Assembly (NCBI GenBank): GCA_035500775.1
Contig: DATJWY010000028.1
Coordinates: forward strand, 1 to 5,085
Source of the DNA: DATJWY01 sp035500775
GTDB taxonomy: Bacteria; Pseudomonadota; Alphaproteobacteria; Acetobacterales; Acetobacteraceae
Reading direction: 5' to 3'
DNA: 5,085 nucleotides
The position numbers and the translations under genes are program-made. Shown here piece after piece: positions 1-5,085 of the stretch. Position 1 is the first letter of the stretch. Every line of letters begins with the position of its first letter. The notes beneath the pieces are model-generated. The model did no database searches. It was not told where the DNA came from and saw nothing but the letters and a program-made list of their open reading frames with translations.

Positions 1-1
1 G

Positions 2-64
2 AGCTGGAAGGACCCGCTGGCCTTCTTCCTGCTGACGCGCGAGAAGTATCTGATCTATAAGTAG
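2..64 (+). CDS. C-terminal end of an unidentified protein (partial)
   Basis: The frame starting at base 2 is open from the window edge and reads 20 codons to a TAG at 62-64. The protein ends in LLTREKYLIYK. The codons end mostly in G or C, like those of the neighbours, and a hairpin begins 11 bases after the stop, which fits the end of a real gene. The tail is too short for me to assign a family. The gene converges on the hydroxyproline operon, so it belongs to a separate transcript. Another frame at the window edge cannot be fully excluded, but this one gives a sensible stop followed by non-coding-looking sequence. Confidence 0.5.
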   Translation, partial: SWKDPLAFFLLTREKYLIYK

Positions 65-75
65 GGACGATCCGG

Positions 76-102
76 AGCCGCGACCGTAAGGGAGCGGTGG
101 CT
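76..102 (+). terminator. Hairpin after the plus-strand gene; possible dispersed repeat
   Basis: AGCC (76-79) pairs with GGCT (99-102) and ACCG (83-86) pairs with CGGT (95-98). This leaves a 3-base bulge (80-82) and an 8-base loop. It begins 11 bases after the TAG of the left-edge gene. No T-run follows, so it is not a classical intrinsic terminator; it may act with Rho or as a 3'-end stabiliser. An alternative fold pairs CCGC (78-81) with GCGG (94-97). The compact palindrome with a purine-rich loop resembles REP-type intergenic elements, but only one copy is visible here. Confidence 0.4.
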
Positions 103-106
103 AAGG

Positions 107-122
107 CCGCGGTAGTGCGCGG
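107..122. repeat. Small perfect inverted repeat in the convergent gap
   Basis: CCGCG (107-111) and CGCGG (118-122) form a perfect 5-bp stem around a 6-base loop. It is the middle one of three hairpins in this 93-base gap. Taken alone it could be chance in GC-rich DNA, but its position between two other hairpins makes it worth recording. Confidence 0.25.
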
Positions 123-128
123 GTCATT

Positions 129-148
129 GGCAGGCGGAAGCGCCTGCC
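129..148 (-). terminator. GC-rich terminator-like hairpin after the hydroxyproline operon
   Basis: GGCAGGCG (129-136) and CGCCTGCC (141-148) form a perfect 8-bp stem with a 4-base loop. It lies 9 bases beyond the TAG stop (158-160) of the last operon gene. A second CCTGCC (152-157) could pair with the same left arm, giving a competing fold. No T-tract follows on either strand, so it is at best a U-less terminator or a stabilising 3' end. Since the stem is symmetric, it could serve both converging transcripts. Confidence 0.5.
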
Positions 149-157
149 CCACCTGCC

Positions 158-1315
158 CTAAAGCGTCCCGATGCGCGCGGGGAACGCCGGCGGACGCACG
201 GATTCGTGCTTCCAGCCGAGCAGGAACTCCGCGGCCGCACCACAGACACGGCCTTGGCACGCGCCCATGCCGCAGCGAGTTTGCAGCTTAGCCTCGCGCC
301 AGTTGGAGTAGCCCCGGACGCGTCCAAGTGTCACATCTTCGCAGCGGCAAAGGAACGTATCTGGCGCGGGCAGAGACTTCAACTCCTCGCGCAGGGCGAA
401 GGCTTTTTCGAGCGCTGCGGCGAAACGGCGCTGGCGCTCGCGGCGCGCGAACGCCAGGCGCGCGCGATCCGCCCGGCCGGCCGCGGCATAGCCGGCGATC
501 TCGCCTTCCACCTGCGAAAGGTCCAATCCGCCGATGCCGGTCACTTCACCCGCCGCAAAGATACCCGTCGTGCGCGTCTGCTGCAGTTCGTCGACTTCGG
601 CGCCGCAGCCGAGCAGCATCGGAAGCTCCAGGTTGGGCACGAGACCAAAGGCGCAGGCGAGGTAATCGCAGCGCTCGGTCCAGGTGCGCGTGCCGCGGTG
701 GAGGGTGACGGCGCCGGGCTCGGCCGAGACCGGCCAGCACCCGGTGAGGTATCGGATGCCGAGACGCAGCCGCGCGGCTTGCAGAAGCTTTCCAGGATGT
801 TGTGCCAGCATGAAGGCAAAGCGGTTCAGGGCCGACGCATCCGCCTGTTCCGCAACCAGGGCAATCGTCGCGCCGTGCTTCCGCAGGTAGTCCGCGACGG
901 CCAGCAACAGCGGCCCGCTACCGGCTACGACGATCCGTTTGCCGGCCACCGGCATTCCGGATTTCGCCAGCGCTTGCAGGCCACCCGCGCCCATTACGTG
1001 CGGGAGCGTCCAGCCGGGGAATGGAAGGAAGCGCTCGCGCGCGCCGCAGGCGAGGACCAGCGTCCGATAACCGAGATCGAACGAAGAGTCGTAGGTTTCG
1101 AACGTCAGCCGGTTGGGCTCCGGAGCCGCGACGACGCGCGCGCCGCAGATGAGCTTGGCGTTGGGCAACGACACCGATTGGCCGCGCCAGATCTGACCGC
1201 CGGGCGCCGGGTTGTCGTCCACCATCGCCACCTGCGCGCCGGACTCAGCGGCTGCGCGCGCGGCGGCGAGCCCGGCGGGCCCGGCGCCGATGACCAGCAC
1301 GTCGAAGCTATTCAT
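158..1315 (-). CDS. lhpE: D-hydroxyproline dehydrogenase, alpha-type subunit (FAD oxidoreductase with BFD-like [2Fe-2S] domain)
   Basis: This 385-residue protein is a two-dinucleotide-domain FAD oxidoreductase of the HcnB / opine oxidase subunit A / LhpE type. The FAD-binding GAGPAG motif is at residues 10-15 and is followed by the PGGQIWRG stretch typical of this group (38-45). A second nucleotide-binding motif, VVAGSGP, is at 129-135. The FAD-contacting GIFAAGE motif is at 251-257. The C-terminal BFD-like domain has CRC at 323-325 and a CGMGACQGRVC cluster with Cys348, Cys353 and Cys358; four of these five cysteines would hold a [2Fe-2S] centre. It probably passes electrons within a heteromeric dehydrogenase that oxidises cis-4-hydroxy-D-proline to 1-pyrroline-4-hydroxy-2-carboxylate. 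The ATG has a GGAGG nine bases upstream and overlaps the ferredoxin-like gene by 8 bases. Cyanide synthase or opine oxidase subunits look the same, but the epimerase in the operon favours hydroxyproline. The gene symbol is by homology from memory of the Pseudomonas lhp genes. Confidence 0.85.
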   Translation of the reverse strand: MNSFDVLVIGAGPAGLAAARAAAESGAQVAMVDDNPAPGGQIWRGQSVSLPNAKLICGARVVAAPEPNRLTFETYDSSFDLGYRTLVLACGARERFLPFPGWTLPHVMGAGGLQALAKSGMPVAGKRIVVAGSGPLLLAVADYLRKHGATIALVAEQADASALNRFAFMLAQHPGKLLQAARLRLGIRYLTGCWPVSAEPGAVTLHRGTRTWTERCDYLACAFGLVPNLELPMLLGCGAEVDELQQTRTTGIFAAGEVTGIGGLDLSQVEGEIAGYAAAGRADRARLAFARRERQRRFAAALEKAFALREELKSLPAPDTFLCRCEDVTLGRVRGYSNWREAKLQTRCGMGACQGRVCGAAAEFLLGWKHESVRPPAFPARIGTL

Positions 1316-1544
1316 CGGTGCGAACCTCCATGCCGGCGCGGCAGGGAACCTGGCAGGAGCGCACGTGCGGGCGGCCGTCCACCGTCACGCGGCATTCGAA
1401 GCAGATGCCCATGCCACACAGCGGCCCGCGCGGTTCGCCCGTCACGGAGCGGCGGAAAGCGGTCACGCCGGCGCGCGTCACCGCCGCCGAGACCATGGTG
1501 CCGTTGGGCACTTCAACCGGCTTGCCGTTGACCGTGATCTTCAA
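1308..1544 (-). CDS. lhpF: Small [2Fe-2S] ferredoxin-like subunit of D-hydroxyproline dehydrogenase
   Basis: This 78-residue protein has the plant-type ferredoxin fold pattern of the HcnA / LhpF small subunits. It opens with a beta-hairpin start (KITVNGKPVEV) and has the cluster motif CGMGICFEC with Cys43, Cys48 and Cys51, then Cys64 in RSC. This is a C-x4-C-x2-C-x12-C arrangement; a further Cys68 is present. It should carry one [2Fe-2S] centre and shuttle electrons between the two flavoprotein subunits encoded on either side. The start codon is TTG: the trinucleotide at 1544-1542 reads TTG and overlaps the TGA of the preceding gene as TTGA. An AGGAGG four bases upstream supports it. No better in-frame ATG exists before the conserved first strand. 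Such small subunits are easily missed in annotation. Homologues occur as separate proteins of about this size or as domains of larger enzymes. Confidence 0.85.
   Translation of the reverse strand: MKITVNGKPVEVPNGTMVSAAVTRAGVTAFRRSVTGEPRGPLCGMGICFECRVTVDGRPHVRSCQVPCRAGMEVRTDE
1325..1329 (-). promoter_or_regulatory. Ribosome binding site for the alpha-type dehydrogenase subunit
   Basis: GGAGG lies on the minus strand nine bases before the ATG at 1313-1315, inside the 3' end of the ferredoxin-like gene. It supports the chosen start despite the 8-base overlap with the upstream gene. Confidence 0.7.
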
Positions 1545-2644
1545 TGGCCCTCCTGCTTGCGCCCGGGGAGATAAGGCGCGATGGGGATGGCGGACTCGCG
1601 GCCGGTGATGTGGTCCGCCACCAGGCGGCCGGTGGCGAGCGACGTCGTGATGCCAAGCCCTTCGTGACCGGTGGCGAGGTACAGGCGGGGGTCGGCGGGC
1701 GTGGGTCCGATGAGCGGCAGCTTGTCCGGCGTGGCGGCGCGGAAGCCGGTCCAGGTGCGGATGGCCGTGAGCGACGCCAGCTCCGGCATGTATTCTTCGC
1801 AGCGGCGCAGCATGCGGGAAAGCATCGGAGCTTCGATTTCGCGTCCCTCGGAACCGAACTGGCGCGACGACCCGAGCAGCACCTGGCCGCTGCGGCGCGG
1901 CTGGGCGTTGAAGGCCACGGAATCGGAAGTCAGCGAATGCGCGCTCTTCAGGTAGCCGAGTTCCACCAGCACGTGCCGCACGAAGCCAGGGTAGCGATCC
2001 GTGATGGCCAGGTGGCCCTTGCGCTTGCGGACTTCGATTCCCGGAGTGAGCTCCGGCGCCCAGGAGCCGGTAGCGTTGACCGTAATGCCCGCAGAGAGGA
2101 CTTCCCCGCCCCGGAGGCGGATGGTACCGCCGGTGATTTCGACAGCGGCATCACGGACGAGCGTGATGCCCGGATGTTCGAGCAGCCAACGGGCGGCACA
2201 GGGCGGGTAGACGGTGGAATCATCGGGAACCAGAAAGCCGCCGGCCAGGCCGGGCCGCAGATGCGGTTCGGCTTCGGCGAGCTGTTGGGCGTCGATGACT
2301 TCCGCTTGCACACCGTGCGCTTGCGCCACTTCGAGCTTCCGGCGGCATTCGGCCATTTCTTCTTCATCGGCGGCGACCCAGATGGTGCCGCACGGCAGGT
2401 ATTCGATGTCGGACGGAAGCTCGCGCAGGCGCTCGATCCACAGCGCGCGCGAATACTGCGTCAGCGCGATCTGCGCGGGCGAATCGTCCATGACGACCAC
2501 GTGGCCCATGCCGGCCGCGGTGGCGCCGCCGCCGATGGGCCCGGGCTCAACGACCGCGACCGATAGCCCCGCCACCGCACACGCCTCGGCGCAGGCGGCG
2601 CCGACGATGCCGCCGCCGGCAATCGCTACGTCGAAGCTGCGCAT
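1541..2644 (-). CDS. lhpB: D-hydroxyproline dehydrogenase, beta-type subunit (DAO-family FAD oxidoreductase)
   Basis: This 367-residue flavoprotein belongs to the D-amino-acid oxidase/DadA superfamily. The FAD-binding GGGIVG motif is at residues 10-15 and the acidic Glu33 at the end of the second strand should bind the FAD ribose. The following GGGATAAGMGHVV stretch (38-50) is typical of the HcnC / opine oxidase B / LhpB subgroup. NATGSWAPEL (190-199) and the C-terminal TGHEGLGITT (325-334) are the conserved cofactor-side motifs. It is probably the catalytic subunit that takes cis-4-hydroxy-D-proline; electrons then go to the [2Fe-2S] and alpha-type subunits encoded next. No signal peptide or membrane segment is evident, so it should act in the cytoplasm, possibly peripherally at the membrane. 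The ATG overlaps the epimerase gene by 19 bases and has only a weak GGA before it. A plain D-amino-acid or glycine oxidase is possible, but the operon partners argue for hydroxyproline. Confidence 0.85.
   Translation of the reverse strand: MRSFDVAIAGGGIVGAACAEACAVAGLSVAVVEPGPIGGGATAAGMGHVVVMDDSPAQIALTQYSRALWIERLRELPSDIEYLPCGTIWVAADEEEMAECRRKLEVAQAHGVQAEVIDAQQLAEAEPHLRPGLAGGFLVPDDSTVYPPCAARWLLEHPGITLVRDAAVEITGGTIRLRGGEVLSAGITVNATGSWAPELTPGIEVRKRKGHLAITDRYPGFVRHVLVELGYLKSAHSLTSDSVAFNAQPRRSGQVLLGSSRQFGSEGREIEAPMLSRMLRRCEEYMPELASLTAIRTWTGFRAATPDKLPLIGPTPADPRLYLATGHEGLGITTSLATGRLVADHITGRESAIPIAPYLPGRKQEGH
1549..1554 (-). promoter_or_regulatory. Strong Shine-Dalgarno that decides a TTG start
   Basis: A full AGGAGG lies on the minus strand four bases before the TTG at 1544-1542, embedded in the last codons of the DAO-family gene. 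It is the strongest ribosome binding site in the operon. It supports TTG as the start of the ferredoxin-like gene, together with a TTGA stop/start overlap. Confidence 0.7.
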
Positions 2645-3582
2645 GTTCCGCGGATCCCGTAACAGAACGGGTCGCGCTCGTCGAGAATCAAATCGGCTTC
2701 AGCATTTACGTACGCCGAGCCGGTGATCTCCGGGATGATCTGCCCGTTCTCGATCGCGACCGTGCCTTCGAAGACGCTGCCCACGATGCTTTCCTGACGC
2801 CAGATTTCACCGGCCGCGAGTTTGCCGTCGGCGTAGAGGCAGGCCAGCTTGGCACTGGTCCCGGTGCCGCAGGGGGAACGGTCGTACGCCTTGCCGGGGC
2901 AAAGCACGAAGCTCTTGCTGTGGGCGCCGGAGGCGGTGGGCGGGCCGAACAGCTCGATGTGGTCGATCTCGCGGCCGTCGGCCCCGGCGAGCCCCTGCGC
3001 CTCCAGGCCCTGTCGGACGCGCCAGGCGTAATCGGTGAGCGCTTCCAGGCGGTCGATCGTCAGCGCCTGGCCGTGGTCGGAGACCAGGAAGAACCAGTTG
3101 CCGCCCCAGGCGATATCGCCGTGCACCGTACCGATGCCGGGCGCATCCACGGGCACGGCCTTCGCGCTGCGGTAGCTCGGCACGTTGCGGATGGTCACGC
3201 GGTTGGCATCCACCAGTCGCGCCTCCACCACGCCGCAGACGGTTTCCAGGCGCACTGTGCCCTGGCGCGCGCGGCCCATGTGGGCCAGCGTCACCACAAG
3301 ACCGATGGTGCCGTGGCCGCACATGTTCAGATAGCCGACGTTATTGAAGAAGATGACGCCGGCATCGCAAGTGGGATCGGAGGGCTCGCAGAGCAGCGCG
3401 CCCACGATGGCGTCGTTGCCGCGCGGCTCGTTCACCACGGCGGAGCGGATGCCGTCGAAGTCGCGGCGGAAGCGCTCCAGCCGCTCGGTCATCGGGCCGG
3501 TGCCGAGGTCCGGCCCGCCGGCGACAATCACCCGCGTGGGCTCGCCGCCGGTGTGGGAGTCGATGATGCGGATGCGGTTCAT
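2626..3582 (-). CDS. lhpA: 4-hydroxyproline 2-epimerase (proline racemase family)
   Basis: The protein has 318 residues, the usual length of bacterial 4-hydroxyproline epimerases. It converts trans-4-hydroxy-L-proline to cis-4-hydroxy-D-proline by a cofactor-free two-base mechanism in the cytoplasm. The N-terminus carries DSHTGGEPTR (8-17), characteristic of this subgroup. Catalytic Cys88 lies in NMCGHGTIG and Cys238 in SPCGTGTSAK. Having both cysteines argues against trans-3-hydroxyproline dehydratase, where the second is typically replaced by threonine. The reading frame continues upstream to 3882, but the ATG at 3582 is chosen because family homology starts there and it forms an ATGA overlap with the stop of the upstream deaminase gene. 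No Shine-Dalgarno is seen before it, so it is probably translated by coupling. Proline racemase activity is the main alternative; the dehydrogenase and deaminase neighbours make hydroxyproline much more likely. Confidence 0.9.
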   Translation of the reverse strand: MNRIRIIDSHTGGEPTRVIVAGGPDLGTGPMTERLERFRRDFDGIRSAVVNEPRGNDAIVGALLCEPSDPTCDAGVIFFNNVGYLNMCGHGTIGLVVTLAHMGRARQGTVRLETVCGVVEARLVDANRVTIRNVPSYRSAKAVPVDAPGIGTVHGDIAWGGNWFFLVSDHGQALTIDRLEALTDYAWRVRQGLEAQGLAGADGREIDHIELFGPPTASGAHSKSFVLCPGKAYDRSPCGTGTSAKLACLYADGKLAAGEIWRQESIVGSVFEGTVAIENGQIIPEITGSAYVNAEADLILDERDPFCYGIRGTCAAST

Positions 3583-4493
3583 CGCGCGGCGGCCAGGGGC
3601 AGCGCCGGACGCGTCACAATCGCGTGCCGGATGATGTTCAGGATCTCGTCGCGCTCGGCGCCGGCGATCGGCAGCCGCGGCGGCCGCACCATTTCGGAGC
3701 CGAGCCCCGTCTCCGCCATCGCCAGCTTGATGTACTGCACCAGCTTGATCTTGGTATCGAGGTGCAGCAGCGGCGTGTACCAGCGGTAGATTTCGCGCGC
3801 TTCCTCCCAGTGCCCCGCGGTGGCGAGGTCCCACAATGCGCGGTTCTCGTTCGGGAATGCGTTCACCAGCCCGGAAACCCAACCTTGCACGCCGAGCAGC
3901 ATGCTCTCGAGCACCAGGTCATCCACGCCCGCGAAGAGGATGAAGCGATCGCCCACCACATTGACTAGATCAGTTACGCGGCGGACGTTCTCAGACGATT
4001 CCTTGATGGCCACGATGTTCGCAACGTCGGTCAACTGCTGGAAGGCTTCGGGCTGCACGTCCACGCCGTACGACACCGGATTGTTGTAGATCATGATAGG
4101 CAGGCCGGTGGCGTGGGCGATCGTGCGGAAATGCGTGATAGTTTCGCGCTCATCCGACTTGTAGACCATTCCCGGCAGCACCATGAGGCCGTCGATTCCG
4201 AGCTTTTCCACGTCGCGGGCATAGCGGCAGCCCAGCGCGGTGGTGTACTCCGCCACGCCCGTCAGCACCGGGATGCGGCCTTTGGCGACGGCGATCATCT
4301 CCTTCACCACCGTCAGCTTTTCCTGGTATTCGAGCGCCGTATTCTCCCCGACGGTGCCGAGCAAAACGACGCCGTGGATTCCGGCCTGAATCATGGTCTC
4401 GAGATGACGAGCCGTGGCTTCGATGTTCAGCGAGCAATCGCCATGGAACTGCGTGGTGATGGCGGGAAAGACCCCGCGCCAGGTGGGTTTCAT
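3579..4493 (-). CDS. lhpC: DapA-superfamily lyase, probable 1-pyrroline-4-hydroxy-2-carboxylate deaminase
   Basis: This 304-residue TIM-barrel protein belongs to the dihydrodipicolinate synthase / N-acetylneuraminate lyase family. Lys164 in VAIKESS is the Schiff-base lysine and Tyr136 in YNNP is the catalytic tyrosine. GTVGE (46-50) replaces the GTTGE of true DapA. The DapA arginine that grips aspartate semialdehyde (Arg138 in E. coli) aligns without gaps to Ser141. These changes argue against lysine biosynthesis. As the first gene of a hydroxyproline operon, it is best read as the enzyme that deaminates and dehydrates 1-pyrroline-4-hydroxy-2-carboxylate to 2-oxoglutarate semialdehyde and ammonia. 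Other keto-acid aldolases or dehydratases of the family look similar, so the substrate is inferred from context. The ATG at 4493 has a weak AGG upstream. The end overlaps the epimerase start as ATGA. Confidence 0.8.
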   Translation of the reverse strand: MKPTWRGVFPAITTQFHGDCSLNIEATARHLETMIQAGIHGVVLLGTVGENTALEYQEKLTVVKEMIAVAKGRIPVLTGVAEYTTALGCRYARDVEKLGIDGLMVLPGMVYKSDERETITHFRTIAHATGLPIMIYNNPVSYGVDVQPEAFQQLTDVANIVAIKESSENVRRVTDLVNVVGDRFILFAGVDDLVLESMLLGVQGWVSGLVNAFPNENRALWDLATAGHWEEAREIYRWYTPLLHLDTKIKLVQYIKLAMAETGLGSEMVRPPRLPIAGAERDEILNIIRHAIVTRPALPLAAAR

Positions 4494-4502
4494 TGCGCCT
4501 AC

Positions 4503-4528
4503 CAGTTTATCGCGGGCACGTTAAACTG
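4503..4528. promoter_or_regulatory. 26-bp interrupted palindrome between divergent genes; candidate shared operator/promoter
   Basis: CAGTTTATCG (4503-4512) and CGTTAAACTG (4519-4528) are inverted copies matching at 9 of 10 positions around a 6-base spacer. The element fills most of the 42-base gap between the divergent start codons at 4493 and 4536. The arms are A/T-rich islands in GC-rich DNA. Each arm also yields TAAACT reading outwards, four of six matches to a sigma-70 -10 box, in both directions, but no convincing -35 box is seen at the right distance. It could be a regulator binding site, a symmetric divergent promoter, or both. The regulator gene is not in the window. Confidence 0.5.
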
Positions 4529-4535
4529 AGTGGCG

Positions 4536-5085
4536 ATGCCTCCAATCACCCGGCGCCGGTTCTGCTGGTCGGCCTCCGCCCTCCTGGCGCTGCCCGCGAG
4601 GGCTGCGGCAGACAATCGTCTGATCCTGGTCACAGTGGAACAGTCACGGCGGATGCGGGAGATGCTTGGCCCGACCGCCGACGTGGTCCGCGCCAACGCC
4701 GACGCCGCGCTAGCCGCCGGCCCCTGGAGCGTGACGACCCGCCGCCCCAAGGACGTCACAGCGGGCCCGAACGACTACTACAGCGAGGGTCCCTACTGGT
4801 GGCCCGATCCCAGGAATCCGGGCGGCCCCTACATCCGCAAGGATGGACAGCGCAATCCGGACCGCTTCGTAGCCAACCGCAACGACCTCGGCAACATGTG
4901 CACGGCGGTGCTCGCGCTCGGGATGGGCGGCTTCCTGCTCGGCGACAAACACTGCGGCGAGCGCGCAGGCGTCGTGCTTTCCACGTGGTTCCTCGACCCG
5001 AAGACGCGCATGAACCCGAACCTGGAATACGGGCAAGCCGTCCGCGGCCACAATACCGGGCGCGGCACGGGCATTATCGACACGG
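4536..5085 (+). CDS. Tat-exported alginate-lyase-family protein (N-terminal 183 residues, runs off the window)
   Basis: The frame is open from 4530 to the window end. The first residues, TRRRFCW (5-11), fit a twin-arginine signal (T-R-R-x-F) followed by a short hydrophobic stretch and an AxA-like cleavage region (ARAAA, 21-25), so the mature protein should be periplasmic or secreted. The mature part has the motifs of alginate-lyase-family proteins (PF05426-like): YYSEGPYWWPDPRNPGGPY (81-99) and NLEYGQAVRGHNTGRGTGII (162-181). The family is expected to cleave uronate-containing or similar polysaccharides by beta-elimination, but many members are uncharacterised and the substrate cannot be told. 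The catalytic region is only partly inside the window. An in-frame GTG at 4530 just after a TGA is an alternative start adding two residues. No clear Shine-Dalgarno precedes either. It is transcribed divergently from the hydroxyproline operon across a 42-base gap. Confidence 0.8.
   Translation, partial: MPPITRRRFCWSASALLALPARAAADNRLILVTVEQSRRMREMLGPTADVVRANADAALAAGPWSVTTRRPKDVTAGPNDYYSEGPYWWPDPRNPGGPYIRKDGQRNPDRFVANRNDLGNMCTAVLALGMGGFLLGDKHCGERAGVVLSTWFLDPKTRMNPNLEYGQAVRGHNTGRGTGIIDT

Larger units (their letters stand above)
158..4493 (-). other. Five-gene trans-4-hydroxy-L-proline catabolic operon
   Basis: The five genes run in one direction with no intergenic bases. The overlaps are 4 (ATGA), 19, 4 (TTGA) and 8 bases. 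Order of transcription is deaminase, epimerase, beta-, small and alpha-type dehydrogenase subunits. The last four match the A-B-F-E order I recall for the Pseudomonas lhp genes. A single promoter upstream of 4493 is expected and no internal promoter space exists. The terminal 2-oxoglutarate semialdehyde dehydrogenase, a hydroxyproline transporter and a regulator are absent from the window. Confidence 0.8.

Noticed and set aside
206..1531. Long plus-strand open frame of 441 codons opposite the dehydrogenase genes
   Set aside because: Its product is rich in Arg, Gly and Ala with no recognisable motif, and it lies antisense to two genes with clear cofactor-binding and cysteine motifs. Long antisense frames are expected in GC-rich DNA.
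158..2644. Hydrogen cyanide synthase (HcnABC) or opine oxidase
   Set aside because: The three subunits are of the same architecture, but the gene order (DAO type, small subunit, alpha type) and the adjoining epimerase and deaminase fit D-hydroxyproline dehydrogenase better.
2626..3582. trans-3-hydroxy-L-proline dehydratase
   Set aside because: Those enzymes typically have threonine in place of the second catalytic cysteine; here both Cys88 and Cys238 are present.
2920..3789. Plus-strand open frame of 289 codons opposite the epimerase and deaminase
   Set aside because: It is antisense to two confidently identified enzymes and shows no domain or motif of its own; no ribosome binding site or promoter was seen.
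3583..3882. Upstream extension of the epimerase reading frame, giving 418 residues
   Set aside because: The extra 100 residues are low-complexity Arg/Ala/Gly sequence lying over the deaminase gene. Family homology starts at the ATG at 3582, which also makes an ATGA overlap.
3579..4493. Lysine-biosynthetic 4-hydroxy-tetrahydrodipicolinate synthase (DapA)
   Set aside because: The GTTGE motif is changed to GTVGE and the substrate-binding arginine position is serine; the operon is catabolic.
4710..5083. Minus-strand open frames opposite the alginate-lyase-like gene
   Set aside because: They are shadows of a plus-strand gene whose signal peptide and family motifs are clear.

Overview
The window is GC-rich bacterial DNA with tightly packed genes. 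A five-gene operon on the minus strand (4493 down to 158) fills most of it. Each junction in the operon overlaps by 4 to 19 bases. The left edge holds the last 20 codons of an unidentified plus-strand gene. The right edge holds the first 183 codons of a divergent plus-strand gene for an exported, alginate-lyase-like protein. The gene content, the Tat-exported polysaccharide-lyase-like protein and the hairpin after the first gene suggest a soil or sediment bacterium, possibly an acidobacterium of the Solibacter/Bryobacter type. This lineage guess is inference only; nothing here fixes the taxonomy.

The operon encodes the core of trans-4-hydroxy-L-proline catabolism. In order of transcription it has: (1) a DapA-superfamily Schiff-base lyase, best read as the 1-pyrroline-4-hydroxy-2-carboxylate deaminase; (2) a proline-racemase-family 4-hydroxyproline 2-epimerase with both catalytic cysteines; (3) a DAO-type FAD oxidoreductase; (4) a 78-residue [2Fe-2S] protein; and (5) an FAD/NAD(P)-type oxidoreductase with a C-terminal cysteine-rich BFD-like domain. 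Genes 3 to 5 form a three-subunit D-hydroxyproline dehydrogenase of the HcnABC/opine-oxidase type. The expected route is trans-4-L-Hyp to cis-4-D-Hyp (epimerase), then to 1-pyrroline-4-hydroxy-2-carboxylate (dehydrogenase, electrons to the respiratory chain), then to 2-oxoglutarate semialdehyde plus ammonia (deaminase). The last enzyme of the route (2-oxoglutarate semialdehyde dehydrogenase), a transporter and a regulator are not in the window.

Only 42 bases separate the operon's first start codon (4493) from the divergent ATG at 4536. Almost all of this gap is a 26-bp interrupted palindrome (4503-4528) with 9 of 10 matching positions per arm. It is the best candidate for a shared operator or symmetric divergent promoter. 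At the other end, the 93-base convergent gap (65-157) contains three consecutive short hairpins without T-tracts, probably terminating or insulating the two converging transcripts. No RNA genes, CRISPR arrays, insertion sequences or prophage features were seen.
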